The notes under the pieces were generated by a model, which saw only the letters and a list, made by a program, of their open reading frames with translations, ran no database searches and was not told the DNA's origin. DNA of 64,000 nt from Nemania diffusa (Eukaryota; Ascomycota; Sordariomycetes; Xylariales; Xylariaceae): assembly GCA_038501195.1 (NCBI GenBank), contig JBBPUQ010000008.1, forward strand, positions 2,242,501-2,306,500, given 5' to 3'. The translations under genes were made by a program, and so were the position numbers. Positions 49,106 to 61,922 of the stretch are shown in pieces. Each line of letters opens with the position of its first letter. The first letter of the stretch is position 1.

Positions 49106-49320
49106 CTCGTATTGAAATCCACTCCACCCATCTCCTTCCTATTCCCAAGGCTTCCACTCCGACCCGCGCATTGTCATAGGTACAGCCTGCGCCTCCTCAT
49201 TCCCTGGCTCAACCTATATCTACCAGCTCCCTCCACCCTCCATCAACCATCTCTTTCATCCTTCCTTTCTCACCTATTTCATCAACACACTCCGCTACTT
49301 GTCATCTACCACACTCTTAG

Positions 49321-50351
<1,031 letters not shown>

Positions 50352-51040
50352 ATACGACCACCGAGGTGATAGTGACGATACCCGCATGATATGACAAGGA
50401 GTTAATGGTTGACGCTGGGATAAACAGGGTCATTAGTTGCATTACTGGATTTTGATGAACATAGCTAGCCTTACGAGGCATCACGAAATGCAACGAATAC
50501 AGTCTTAATTGACACAACATGAGATTTCTGGCCTATGTGATATTAATCGAGTTGATTCTTGGTGGCCAATTCTGGAGTGTGTATACGTAGATCAGTGCAA
50601 CAGACCTCACCTAGTGACAAATGCGCATGTGAGATGGGATAATAGATAATTAGGTAGCCCCGCTAGTAGTGTCCAGCCCCCCGCCGTTCCACTTCGAAAT
50701 CACTAGGTAGGTAGACCATAGGTACCTATATACATAGTACCTACCTAGCGCGTATCACTCAAAGCTTTCTTCCTTAGTTATTCTTTAGCAAAGCCAACTT
50801 GAGATCCCGTCTAATCTACAGCGTAGGTAGGCAAGTATAACGCCCTTCATGTGTCTTGTTGTAACAACCATGCGGCAGTGGTATACCAAACCCTCACAGA
50901 GACCACACCATCCCGAAATTCTATTGCCTCCTTAATACGAACGTCATCCCGCCACGTACAAGTATTTTAGCCCGTGGTGGTGGTATGCAGCCTGACGAGC
51001 GGTGTTCAGCCTTGCGCCTTAAGCACTGGGTATATAGGCC
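50352..51040. other. Intergenic between polyubiquitin and BRAP2 genes
   Basis: No gene. A perfect 11-bp inverted repeat (CTAGGTAGGTA at 50703-50713 and its complement at 50738-50748) flanks a GGTACC core. The right part is the promoter of the BRAP2-type gene. Confidence 0.5.
50703..50748. repeat. Inverted repeat with 11-bp perfect arms
   Basis: CTAGGTAGGTA is matched by TACCTACCTAG 24 bases later; the spacer contains its own TAGGTACCTA palindrome. Confidence 0.8.
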
Positions 51041-53281
51041 ATGCCATCATATTTTTATCACCTGAAGTTCGAACTCTACCTTACTCCCCCGTTGGGGCCT
51101 ATAACAGACTCCAAACCGCGGGCTTCTCGACCTTGTGCGCTTTGGCTTCCTAACAAAAATTCGAGCATCTTCGATAAGCTCCCGTCACACCCGCGCGACT
51201 CATCAACTTCGCCGAGCAACCGAGTACGAAAACCGCAAACGCAATCTCGAGAACCTACGGCGACATCTCGTCCCAGCCTTGAGAAGGGTGTCATCGACTG
51301 TGGCGCGCTGAGACCGGCTGAAGTCTACGACGAGCGGAATATCGTAATTCTCAGCGAGGCGCAGCAGCGACGACGAACGCCGATTTTGCCGCCGCCACAG
51401 CCATCTGCCGCCCTCAACCCACATATCGCCTCGAAGGACTGGAGATTTGGACAGATCAGTGTGGAGAGCATCAACGTTGACGCCTACGCAAGCGACGACG
51501 ACGCCATGGAGGAAACGGTTGCAAGTACTGCCGCAGCTGCTACTGTTGGTCCGTCGATGGGGACTGCAGGCAAGGCTACGAAAGCGACATATCATCCACT
51601 TACAACAGCTAAGAACACAAATATCGGCTGGGGCATTGTGCATCTATACCGCGAGGGCAACGAGACCCCCGAGCTCCGGCTCCCACCCCCAGAAGAGCTC
51701 CAAGAGGAGCCGCCCCACGCTCAATCCCAATCCCAGGTTGACTGTACAACCGTATGCATTCCGGCAGTTCCTAGCTACCTCTCCCCTAGTGATTTCCTCG
51801 GCTTCATAGGTGACAAGTGGAGGGGACAAATTAGTCATTATCGCATGATCATGACTGGCCGGATGAACAGGTATCTGGTCCTCATGAAGTTTCGCGACAG
51901 TAAACAAGCCCAGCTATTTGGGCGGGAGTTTGATGGCCGGGTCTTTAACCCTATAGAGGTACGGCTAATGTATTTCTCTCTATCTATAATGACGGCATTG
52001 GGGCTTACCTTCTAGTAGCCAGAGACCTGTAATATTGCCTTTATTAGGTCTATCACCTTCGATACGCCTACGGCCCCGAATGCCAGTTTTCCTGATCTCA
52101 ACCACGATCCCTTCATGCCGTCTGTCGTCCCTGAGTATAGCTCGCTGAAGCCATTCCCACCCCCAACGCCAGATTTGATCGAACTTCCCACCTGCCCCGT
52201 GTGTCTAGAGCGAATGGATGACACAACAGGGCTGCTTACAATTCTATGCCAGCACGTTTTTCATTGCTCATGCCTCCAGAAATGGAAGGGCGCTGGGTGC
52301 CCGGTTTGTCGGCATACTAATATGTCGAATAATCTGGCGAGCCTCTATTTGTCAAATAATTCTACCTCTACAGCACCCCACGATCCAGACAAACCTTCGG
52401 CACAGCCGTTCGGGTCTAACGTTGCCAACCTTTGTTCCGTATGCGACTGCACTGAGGATCTCTGGATATGCCTTATCTGTGGTAATGTGGGATGTGGTAG
52501 ATATAAACGGGGACATGCTAAAGAGCATTGGAAGAACACAGCGCACACCTTCTCTCTGGAGCTCTCCACCCAGCATGTATGGGACTACGCAGGTGACATG
52601 TGGGTTCACCGCTTGATTAGGGACAAGGGTGACGGTAAACTAGTCGATCTCCCAGGGCATCAAGATATGGGGGGCAGAAACCAAGGCGAGGATGTAGTGC
52701 CTAGGGCTAAGTTGGAGAACATCGGTATGGAGTATACACACCTTCTTACGAGCCAATTAGAAAGCCAACGTCTCTATTTTGAGGAGATGCTGTCAAAAGC
52801 AGTAGACAAGGCGGCAAAGGCTTCAACGACCGCCGAGCGGGCAATCGCTCAAGCCTCTGATGCGCAGAGAGAGCTGCGAGAAATCAAAGTAGAGCAGCAG
52901 AGACTGCGGACTGAGATCATCCCGTCACTCGAGAAGGACCTGGAGCGCGAGCGCGCACGCGCAGCGAAGTCGACGGACTTGGCGCGGAACCTGAGCAAGA
53001 GCCTCCAGGAAGAGAAGAAAGTTTCAGAAGGGCTAATGAAGCGCATCGAGCATGTCAACAAGGAGCTCGACGGCCTTAATAAGCAACATGCAACACTAAA
53101 GCTAGAGAATGACGATCTAAAAGACCAGAACCATGACCTGACCATGTTTATCTCAGGGCAAGAAAAGTTGAAGCAAATGGAAGCAGAGGGACAGTTAGAA
53201 GAAGGAGAGGTCCAGGAGGGTAGCGTTGCAATACCCGAAGACAAGAAGCGGCGCAAAGGAAAGGGGAAGGCTGTTAAGTAA
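51041..53281 (+). CDS. ETP1: BRAP2/ETP1-type RING and UBP zinc-finger protein
   Basis: Two exons (51041-51958 and 52019-53281; a 60-nt intron ending CTAGTAG) give 726 residues. Using the second of two tandem AG acceptors rebuilds 'FNPIEPETCNIAFIRSITF' across the BRAP2 N-terminal RRM-like domain (about 230-330). Then follow a C3H2C3 RING finger (about 365-403: CPVC...CQHVFHCSCL...CPVC), a ZnF-UBP domain (about 445-504: CSVCDC...CLICGNVGCG...H) and a long coiled coil (about 550-700) with an acidic-basic tail. Animal BRAP2 is an E3 ligase acting in Ras/MAPK signalling; yeast Etp1 functions in ethanol tolerance. A ubiquitin-ligase role is expected from the fold. The MPSYFYHLKFELY start fits the family. 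Confidence 0.93.
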
Positions 53282-54557
53282 GGGGAGTAGTCCGTCATGG
53301 TGGCTACTTACTGGCGAGCTTCCCTTCTAAAGGGCCATGGTTCTCACTAACTTATGCAAAGGCGCTCGTTTAGAGAGTTCCGTATTACCCGACGGCGACA
53401 CAGGCCAGTTAGCCATTCCGTCTTTATGGGATCATGATGCGCTTTTTACAATAAGCATTGTCTACTGCGATGGAATTTGAGAAGCATGTGCTGTTGTCTT
53501 GCATTAAATAATCGACATAAGGCCCAGTATTTACCTGAAAATGAATACTAGTACTTAAACTACCTTAGCAGTACGTTACCAGAATACCTAGGCACCTGAC
53601 ATATGTAGCGTAGATATCACTAGGCAATCACATTAATGATAATAAGTGCACATGTCAAAAGGACCAATTATGAGACAGCTACGTAAAATGCCACTGCCAC
53701 AGCTTCAACACGAATATTCTTCTATAAGTCCATAAGCAGAAGTACGCCACTTACCGGGATCTAATCAGTAAGTAATCCGATAGAGATATCTGTAACAAAA
53801 TGTAACGTCGATACTGGTGGGCCAGAAATATGGCTTGGTAACAATAACACCTTTCTTGTACATCTTTAGCTCAACCGTCATGCAGTCGAATCAATCAGGT
53901 ACTTACACAGATTATGCCGTACCGATGCAGCGTTCTTACCTTAGGTATCCATGTAGAAAGGTACTACCTGGCGCCGTAGGAGAAGCTTTTAGTTACTACC
54001 TATAGGTACAGCATGTCCCTACATCGCGCTGCTTGTCATTGTCATACCTACCTACCGGGTGCTGGGCACTTATACGTACGTATGTAGTGTAATGTAGGTA
54101 GTGGAGGAGGTAGTATTGACGCTAAATTCTGTATAGCGCACGTTTCTAAGACGCCACTGCCAGGATCTAGCCTGTATTTCGCCTGCCTGGACTCGCCCGG
54201 GCCAACCGAGTTAGCAGGTGGCTGATCTCTCGCCTTCCCTACTGTAAATTTATCATGTGTGCGATTTCTCCCCCGCTACGAAAATTGCAAGCTAACCATC
54301 CCAGTCGGACAGAACTTACCCAGAACTTAGATGCTCTTTGTCTAGAACGAAGCTACAACGAAGCTCAGACGAAGCTACAGTCCTCTATAGCATATTATCA
54401 TCCTATATCCGCAAGATAGCTCGAACACGGCGGCTCATTACTCCCTCAGGCGCAAATCTCGCGCAAACCTGATGGATTGATTTCTTCACGCCACGACACG
54501 ACAGCGTCTTCTCTTATCCACCCCGCGATCGCTCCCGCTACGTATCGTCCTTCGAGC
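53282..54557. other. Intergenic, promoter of the acyltransferase
   Basis: No supported gene. It contains ACCTACC/GGTAGG-type motifs near 54045-54110. In-frame ATG at 54477 is an alternative start for the next gene. Confidence 0.5.
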
Positions 54558-56834
54558 ATGGCAGAGTTAGGGGACCAGAAAGAAAAGGGTGCCGACGGGG
54601 CACCGCCTTCCAGCGCCTCGAAAACGAAGCACCAGAAGGAGCTGTATCCCATGACCTCTTGGAAGTACGATGCCTTCCTCCACACATTTTCTGTTCTCGT
54701 CGATCTCTTCTTCCGCGAGGTTCACCCCCGAGGCGCCTGGCGTGTGCCCAGGAGCGGCCCTATCCTGTTCGTCGCCGCACCCCATGCCAACCAGTTTGTC
54801 GATGGCCTAGTCCTGCAGCGGACCCTCAAACAAGAAGCGAACCGCCGTGTTGGTCTCCTGATTGCTGAGAAATCCGTACATGGTTTCATCGGCTGGGGCT
54901 CTCGCCAAACCGGTTCCGTTCCCGTTGGCCGGGCTCAGGATAAGGCAAAACCTGCAAAAGGTCTCATTTATATGCCGGACCCTATTAACGACCCGACACT
55001 AATCCGCGGTATTGGGACCGATTTCGAGAAAGATGCTGAAGTGGGCGGCATGATCTTCCTGCCCTCTGTAAAGGGACAATCTGGAAGCTCTGTCGATATC
55101 GCTCAGATCTTAGGCCCCGAGGAAATTCGAACAAAACGAGCATTCAAGGGGAAGCTCTCGTTATTTCAGCTAACCGGCCGAGACGATATCGACAGCCAAG
55201 GCAACTTCAGTACTGAAGGCCCAAGGGGCCCTAAGGATGGCTATGAGGGGACGAAGTACAAACTAGCACCTCATATTGATCAGACAGAAGTGTACAAGGC
55301 TGTCTTCAACCGTCTGAGGTCAGGCGGTTGCATCGGAATCTTCCCTGAGGGTGGTAGCCACGACAGAACAGAACTACTACCCCTGAAGGCCGGTGTCGCT
55401 ATTATGGCCCTAGGGACCCTAGCCGAGGATCCTGATTGCGGTCTGCAGATTGTTCCCGTCGGCATGAACTACTTCCATGCCCATAAATTCCGGTCACGGG
55501 CTGTTGTAGAATTCGGTGCCCCTTTCCAAATCCCAGAAGATCTAGTCGAAAAGTATAAGAACAACCAAAGGCGAGATGCTATCGCAGGGACTTTGGATAT
55601 GGTGCATCAAGCATTAAGCGCTGTTACCGTATCTTCGCCTGACTACGACACTTTGATGTGCATACAAGCGGCAAGGCGTCTTTACAACACAGGAAAGAAA
55701 CTACCTTTGCCAATGGTTGTAGAACTAAACAGGAAGTTAGCCATTGGGTTTTCCAAGTATAAGGATGATCCTCGCATTGTCGACCTAATGCGTAACCTCA
55801 AAGACTATAATCAGCAACTTCACTACCTCAACATTCGGGACCATCAACTCTCGTACGCTAAGATGACCCTGTTCAGGGTGATCTTTACCTTATTCTATCG
55901 AGTCGCTAAGCTACTAGTCCTCTCGATTGGTGTGGTGCCCGGTCTGGTGCTGTTTGGACCAGTTTTCGTTGCTACGAAATATATTAGTCACCAAAAGGCT
56001 AAGGAAGCCCTAGCAGGCTCATCTGTCAAAGTCCAAGGTAAAGATGTGATGGCTACCTGGAAGCTTCTTGTTGCTATGGCTTTCGCTCCGGCACTTTACA
56101 ATTTCTATTCTATCATCCTCGCTATCAAGGTTTACCAGGACAACCTGTGGGGCTACCTACACGATTCCATTCCTTTCTGGCTCGTTTACATGATCGCTTG
56201 GATTATCTTCCCGGCCATTACGTTTGCTGCCTTCCGCATCGGTGAGGTTGGAATGGACATTCTGAAGTCACTCCGACCGTTGCTTCTATGCATTAGCCCA
56301 ACCTCGAGCTACAGCGTTCAAAGACTGCGTGCGCGACGGCTGGAACTATCGAAGCAAGTCGTAACGGTGATTAATGATCTTGGGCCTGACATGTACGATG
56401 ACTTCGAAAAGACGCGGCTAGTTTCTGACCCGTTCCGCAATGATGGTCTTTATAGTTCACAAGAGACCGGTGTCCCTACGATACGTCGTGACGAGGATTC
56501 GGCTGTCTCATCACCACCCGACTCTCCTACCGTGTTACGTAAACACATGACGCAATCGAGCCGTGCCATTCCCCGGAACGAGTCATTCAGCAACATCGGT
56601 GCTATTGGCATGTTTGCTACGCGGCCACCATCTCGGTCTAGAAGCAGGAGCAGCAGCGCCGGTGGTGGTGGATTCGGATCCACGGGTTTCCCCGTATCTG
56701 GGTTCACATCACTAGACTCACACGAAGGCTTTCAAGAGGCGAATAGCAAGATCAGGGAAGCAATGAAGGAGAGAAGCCAGCTGAGGAGGAGAAAGAGCGG
56801 TGTTTCACTTAACGACGACGAGAGCGATGCATGA
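54558..56834 (+). CDS. SCT1: Glycerol-3-phosphate / DHAP O-acyltransferase
   Basis: Single-exon gene of 758 residues from the Met at 54558 (MAELGDQKEK; the frame is open to an earlier Met at 54477, 27 residues longer). The acyltransferase domain carries the catalytic-His block 'APHANQFVDG' (His76), and 'FPEGGSHDRTELLPLKAG' (from about 262). These mark the yeast Sct1/Gpt2 family. Three or four membrane segments follow (about 440-580), then a Ser/Arg-rich cytosolic tail with many possible phosphorylation sites, as in Sct1/Gpt2. The enzyme acylates glycerol-3-phosphate or dihydroxyacetone phosphate at sn-1 in the ER, the first step to phosphatidic acid, phospholipids and triacylglycerol. Whether it is the Sct1 or Gpt2 orthologue is not decided; many filamentous fungi have one. 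Confidence 0.93.
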   Translation: MAELGDQKEKGADGAPPSSASKTKHQKELYPMTSWKYDAFLHTFSVLVDLFFREVHPRGAWRVPRSGPILFVAAPHANQFVDGLVLQRTLKQEANRRVGLLIAEKSVHGFIGWGSRQTGSVPVGRAQDKAKPAKGLIYMPDPINDPTLIRGIGTDFEKDAEVGGMIFLPSVKGQSGSSVDIAQILGPEEIRTKRAFKGKLSLFQLTGRDDIDSQGNFSTEGPRGPKDGYEGTKYKLAPHIDQTEVYKAVFNRLRSGGCIGIFPEGGSHDRTELLPLKAGVAIMALGTLAEDPDCGLQIVPVGMNYFHAHKFRSRAVVEFGAPFQIPEDLVEKYKNNQRRDAIAGTLDMVHQALSAVTVSSPDYDTLMCIQAARRLYNTGKKLPLPMVVELNRKLAIGFSKYKDDPRIVDLMRNLKDYNQQLHYLNIRDHQLSYAKMTLFRVIFTLFYRVAKLLVLSIGVVPGLVLFGPVFVATKYISHQKAKEALAGSSVKVQGKDVMATWKLLVAMAFAPALYNFYSIILAIKVYQDNLWGYLHDSIPFWLVYMIAWIIFPAITFAAFRIGEVGMDILKSLRPLLLCISPTSSYSVQRLRARRLELSKQVVTVINDLGPDMYDDFEKTRLVSDPFRNDGLYSSQETGVPTIRRDEDSAVSSPPDSPTVLRKHMTQSSRAIPRNESFSNIGAIGMFATRPPSRSRSRSSSAGGGGFGSTGFPVSGFTSLDSHEGFQEANSKIREAMKERSQLRRRKSGVSLNDDESDA

Positions 56835-58459
56835 TTAATCCCGTTTGTGGATGTTACGAAGGACAGACAAAAAGGGTGGCAGCATGTTCATTTACGTAGG
56901 GCTTTTCTTAATAGTTGGAAGTAGGGCATACCCGTTTTTGTTGCAATAATGCGCTTGCATTGAGCTGGTGTTCAATAACCCTGATATACACGAGAGGGGA
57001 TTCGCATCCGTTAATAAGGGAAGCAGGTAGGCAGGCAGGGGGTGATGAATGTGTAGAATTGTTATTTAGGGATTGGACAATTAACTCCCTACTACTCTAG
57101 CTTAGGTATATACCGATGGGGAGGGGGTTGTCCTTTCTACTACCTAAGCGTCCGAACCCGACGATATGTGGACTGTCGATATGGGCGAGAAGGGAGTTTC
57201 GAGCGAAGATATCCAGTTTCTATTTAAACCCATGCCCTACCTTACGATATATAATGAATTAGATTATGATGGACGGCTAGCTCAAGGTCGACTTTTACAT
57301 AGATTCAAGATTGTAATATCATTCTATGGCTTCCAGGTCCTTAGCCGCCTTCATTGTTCAACCTACCTATCTATACAGGAATAGGGGCCTTAAGGCCATC
57401 GCAATCTATTGCCATCGCGTTCATGATTCTGACATCAGGGCCTTCTGCTGTGTAACCTCGTGTTGAAAGCATTCATGAACTCTGTCTTGGCTGCTGCTTG
57501 ACTGAGCGCTGCTATGTAGACATGAATCCAGACTGGACAGCACCTACGCTAAACCCAATTTGGAAAACTTAGATAGGTGATAATGTTAGGTACCCACTAG
57601 CCGGAAATGGCACAGGTGTTCCGACCGAAAGCTGGCCAATTAGATCTTTATATTAAATCTGATAACTTTAATTTGCCTCTTGCAGGTCTTGGGCAAATTT
57701 GGACATGTCACTATGCTCGATTTAACTATTAACAGATGACGCAATCGCACGATCGGTAATACCTACGCGTAAGCCGAAGCTGCACTTCGAGGCAAGTTAT
57801 GGGCTTTCCTCCGAGTCGCCGAGCGGTTTCTCCGTAACTTGCAGACATTGTCGGCCTTAAAGGACTTTACAACCGAGCTCGTCCGAGGACTGCAGTGGAC
57901 TCCGAGCGTTTTCGCCGTGATAACAACATCCCCAAGATCCGAGTCCGTTTCTAGCAAGGGTTATAATAGAACGGTCTGAGTACCAGAGCCGTTGCTTCTA
58001 CCGATTCCAACGGAAGGGGACTCACTCAGATGTAGACACAAAATCCAGGATAACGAGCATTGTCACCCGGGACGCGTAATTGATTTATTAAGTCATCTCA
58101 ACTCATTTGATTCGTGGGGTGATGGACCAGCGCTGCACCACCTACCAATTTGTAAAAGCCAATAGGTCAGTAACCATCGTCCACGTCTTGCCACTCATGG
58201 TCTGCCAGCAACCATGCCATACCATACCATACCAACAGAGCAGAGCCTGGTGAGCCCCGGAACCTCGCAACCGCGAACCGGCAGCACAATGAAAACCCCC
58301 ACTCGCCGTGGGACATCGAAATGGTGGGACAGGAATGACTGACTCGTGAGAGTAGACACGCCGGTCTATACTTGTACATTGTAAAAAGGGTTCTAGTCTA
58401 AATAGGCCAAGCCGCGTTGAAGTCACCCACTTACCCACCCATCCCCTGTTCGGACCACG
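56835..58459. other. Intergenic, no gene seen
   Basis: Short ORFs only. A GC-richer patch at 57740-58080, flanked by AT-rich DNA, has several CCGAG/CTCGG motifs and might be a transposon remnant, but no terminal repeats could be defined. 58205-58230 holds a short ACCAT tandem. Confidence 0.45.
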
Positions 58460-59775
58460 ATGACGGCCGGGTCCTCCTCACAACAGCAAGATCGACAGCC
58501 ACCTCTCAAGCAGAAGATGGCGTTGGGATTCAAGTCGCTTCTAAGGTTCGCCACCGGAGACCAGCCGTCCACAACGCCCGGCTTAGCCAGCCTGTTCGCG
58601 CCCACAGACCCCGCTGTCGATGGCGAGGACTGCACGCACGACTGCGAGAGCTGCCATGTCTCGTACCCCCGCGGCTTCAAGGTCGAAAAGGACGACTTGT
58701 TGTACGGCCATGTGAAGGGCTGGAGCACGCATGTCATTGTTGCCACTGGCAAGTCGGATTGGGTACGCGATGTTGAGGACGAGAAGGGCAGTGTCATGGA
58801 AGCATTTGGAGAGGCTACAAAACCTTCAAACGGAGTACGTAGATGACCTGACCTTGCCACCGTATCGGAAGGAAAAGGCCATGGCTAGGTCCAATGCGCC
58901 AACCTCCCCAATCGCCACTGCAAGATGGTGGTGGTAGTGTTTCTTCATTGATCAGTTAAGCTAACAGGAGGAACGATAACAAACAGCGACTCATGCTCTC
59001 CGCCTCAAACAGTCCCACGCCCTCGCACACATCGGACTATTCCGAGCCTACAACCGCCATCCTCCTCCCGGCCTTCACCGTCATCGAAAACATCACCCCC
59101 GCCGCCGTCCCCCTCCTAATATCCGAGTACATCAACCACGCGCCGACCACCAAGTCGCCACTCGAACCCGTCACGCTCCCGCGATCGCTTCCCCTACCCG
59201 GCCTCCCCGACGCGCAGCAGCTGCTCGCGCGCCCCTCGCCGCACCGCGCCCTCATCCTGCTCTGCTCCCACAAGACGCGCGACGCCCGCTGCGGGCAGAG
59301 CGCCCCCATCCTGCGGAAGGAGCTGGAGCGGCACCTGCGGCCCCTGGGCCTGTTCCGCGACCTCGACGACGAGCGGCCCGGCGGCGTGGGGGTCTACTTC
59401 ATCAACCACGTCGGCGGGCACAAGTACTCGGCCAACATGATGGTGTACCGCCGGCCCGACGCGTTCGGCGTGGACGCCGTGGAGCGGGGCCGGCTGGCGC
59501 CCGGCGAGGAGGTGCAGATCAGGACCGCCGTGCAGAGGAAGGCCGAGACGCCCGTCGTCAACGAGGCCGAGGGCGTGACGAACGGCGAGGCGCAGGCGAA
59601 GGGGGACGAGGGAGACGACGACGTCGGCGCTGCGCAGTGCATCTGGCTGGCGCGCGTCCGTCCCGAGGACTGCGAGAACATCGTCAAGTACACGGTCCTG
59701 CAAGGCAAGGTCGTGAAGCCCCAGAGCCAGCTGCGCGGCGGGTTTGATCGGGGGAAGGGCCTGATGAGTTGGTGA
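58460..59775 (+). CDS. APD1: Apd1-like thioredoxin-fold [2Fe-2S] protein
   Basis: Two exons (58460-58834 and 58987-59775; 152-nt intron) give 387 residues; the junction reads 'KPSNGRLMLSASN'. The N-terminal part (about 50-125) has 'CTHDCESCHVSYPRGFKVE' and 'GWSTHVIVATGKSDWVRDVEDEKGS'. The C-terminal thioredoxin-like domain carries C-x8-C at Cys218/Cys227 and His-x3-His at His266/His270 (HVGGH). This matches the bis-cysteinyl, bis-histidinyl [2Fe-2S] site described for yeast Apd1 and Aim32. In yeast, loss of Apd1 affects actin patches and sensitivity to some redox-active compounds; its reaction is unknown. Exon 2 is strikingly GC-rich compared with its flanks. The gene also belongs to the so-called Suc/Fer-like family. 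Confidence 0.9.
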
Positions 59776-60653
59776 GCGGCGGCGAGTTGGCCTAGAGTCG
59801 GGAATTACGCATGGATGGTAGCTGTCCTGCTTATGTTACCACTATTTACTTGGTTTTACGTTTTACGGTGCATTACGAAGGTTGTTCCGCCGCTGGCATT
59901 GGTGGGTCGAGCAACCTCGGCTTGTGCGCTCGCTTTATCAACTATGCGATGAGGCGTTGGGAGGTGCTTCGGTCTCTACCTAGTCTGGGGTAGAAGGAGA
60001 GAGGGGGTTACAAGTAGAGATATAGGTAGGTTATGCCTTCACGTCTCAACCACGATGCATATAAAACGGAAGATAGAGCCCCCTAATTTAGAACATAGAT
60101 GTCTAATGAATAGAGCAATCGAGTGTTTATGTGATTCATTGATTGCTGTCAGTCATTTGTTTAGCGAGCTGATATACTACATAACAGGCTTGCTCATCCT
60201 CGTCTTACGAGCACTCATGTAAGTAGACTTGTTCAAGCTATTCTTTACTGCGTATTTGCTTGCGCTGCGTACTTTAAAACTGCAGGTTGGTAGTCTTATT
60301 GCGCGAAAAAGTATTATGTATGAGATACCTAGATCACAAATACATTATAAAAGAAGGATTTCGGAAGGTCTCGAGGGATGGCTGGCCAGAGGCTCACGTG
60401 ACAAGGAGCTGGAATAGAGGGAGGAGGAGCCGCGAGCCTCGGTCCAAAGCGGCCAACCATTCCTCATAGGGGCTAGTTATACCCAGCCTATACCCATGCA
60501 CAGACCCATTCCGGGGTTCGTCATCAAATGAATCGCCAATACTTTCTACCTATACGCGATCAATTCCCGACCTCTCCAGACTTCATCCTACCACAAACTA
60601 ACATAATACGATATGGCATATTGATAGCGGGCCTGCGACGTTAAGCTGCAAAT
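59776..60653. other. Intergenic, no gene seen
   Basis: Apd1 3' flank and PEX14 promoter; short ORFs only. Confidence 0.5.
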
Positions 60654-61922
60654 ATGGCTATTCGCGAGGAGATTGTGACCTCGGCGGTCTCATGTACGTT
60701 TGTCCCTACATTGCACATCATCGCCATCATCTTCATCTCCATCTCCATCCCCATCTTTGGACCAGTCTAACAATAGCTAATTCGCCGTGCAGTCCTACAG
60801 GATCCGAATGTCATCTCTTCATCCCTCGAGAACAAATTATCGTTCCTACGATCGAAGAACCTAACTCAAGAAGAGATTGATGCGGCATTCGCGCGCGCCG
60901 GAGGCTCACCACCCCCTACCTCAACCCCATCACCAGTAGTCTCAACACCAGCCCAGCAACAACCATACTACCCCCAATACCAGCAGTCACCTCCCTATGG
61001 ATGGCAAGAGCCTCCTCCGGCGCCCCCTAAGAGGGACTGGCGCGACTGGTTTATAATGGCTACGGTAGTCGGAGGAGTCGGCTACGGCTTGTACTTCGTC
61101 TCAAAGGTGCAGTCCAATCCATATGCTCTATGATTGATCGACCCCAAAATACTAACAATAAACTAGCGATATCTCTATCCCTTAGTAGCCCCACCCACGC
61201 CGGAGAAATTAGACCAGGATAAGACGACGGTAGACGAGCAGTTCGAGAAGGCATTCGCAACGCTCGAACAGCTAGCGAAGGACACAGAGGCGCTGAAGGC
61301 GTCCGAAGCATCGCGGACAGAGAAGCTCGACAAGGTTCTCGAGGACCTCGAGGCCTTTGTACGGGAGTCGAAATCGGCGAGCCGGAGGCAAGAAGACGAG
61401 ATGGAGCGTCTGCGCGACGACATCAAGAGCATCAACGCTAGTATCCCCAAATCCATGGCCGCGCACAAGGATTTCACCGACAGCCGGCTCAAGGAGATTA
61501 CTAGCGAGGTAAATAGCCTGAAGTCTCTCATCTCGCGACGCCTGAGCTCGGCGACGAGCGCAGTCCCGGCGCCTTCGAACGGACCAACGCCCTCACACAG
61601 TTTCGTCGCAAGTTCCCAGCCCCGACCTAGCAGCGCTAACGGCGTTTCCGTGGGCCGGGCAACTACGCCATCTACCGTGGTGGAGACGAATGGCAGCTTA
61701 AACGGTGGCAGTAGCAGCAGCGCCCAGGATGAGGTGAAGACCAGCGCATCGACACCAGCCCCCAGCAAGGAAGATTATATATCATCTCTCGGCGGCCGGC
61801 CCTTCGGCAGCGGCTCGCCCGCAGCTAAGGCGTCGATTCCGGCGTGGCAGATGGCCGCGACCAGCTCCAAGGCGTCGGGGAGCCCGGCCAGCACTTCTTC
61901 GCCGACCATTAACAGCTCCTAG
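60654..61922 (+). CDS. PEX14: Peroxin 14 (peroxisomal import docking protein)
   Basis: Three exons (60654-60693, 60793-61106, 61167-61922; introns 99 and 60 nt, the second with a TACTAAC branch point) give 369 residues. Residues 1-50 form the conserved Pex14 N-terminal helical domain (MAIREEIVTSAVSFLQDP...LTQEEIDAAFARAG) that binds Pex5 WxxxF motifs and Pex19. A Pro/Gln-rich stretch (about 52-92) with PPPAPP-like SH3-binding character follows, then a membrane segment (about 98-118: WFIMATVVGGVGYGLYFVSK), a coiled coil (about 135-225) and a Ser/Pro-rich tail. It sits in the peroxisome membrane as part of the docking complex for PTS1/PTS2 import. In filamentous ascomycetes it is also needed for Woronin body formation. 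Confidence 0.94.

Noticed and set aside
57740..58080. GC-rich patch as a transposon remnant
   Set aside because: No terminal inverted repeats, target duplication or recognisable transposase frame could be defined.
59194..59703. 169-residue ORF antisense to the Apd1-like gene
   Set aside because: An open antisense frame is expected in this GC-rich exon; the sense strand has the conserved domain.
61175..61768. 197-residue ORF antisense to PEX14
   Set aside because: Mirror of the Ser-rich, coiled-coil PEX14 coding sequence; no independent support.
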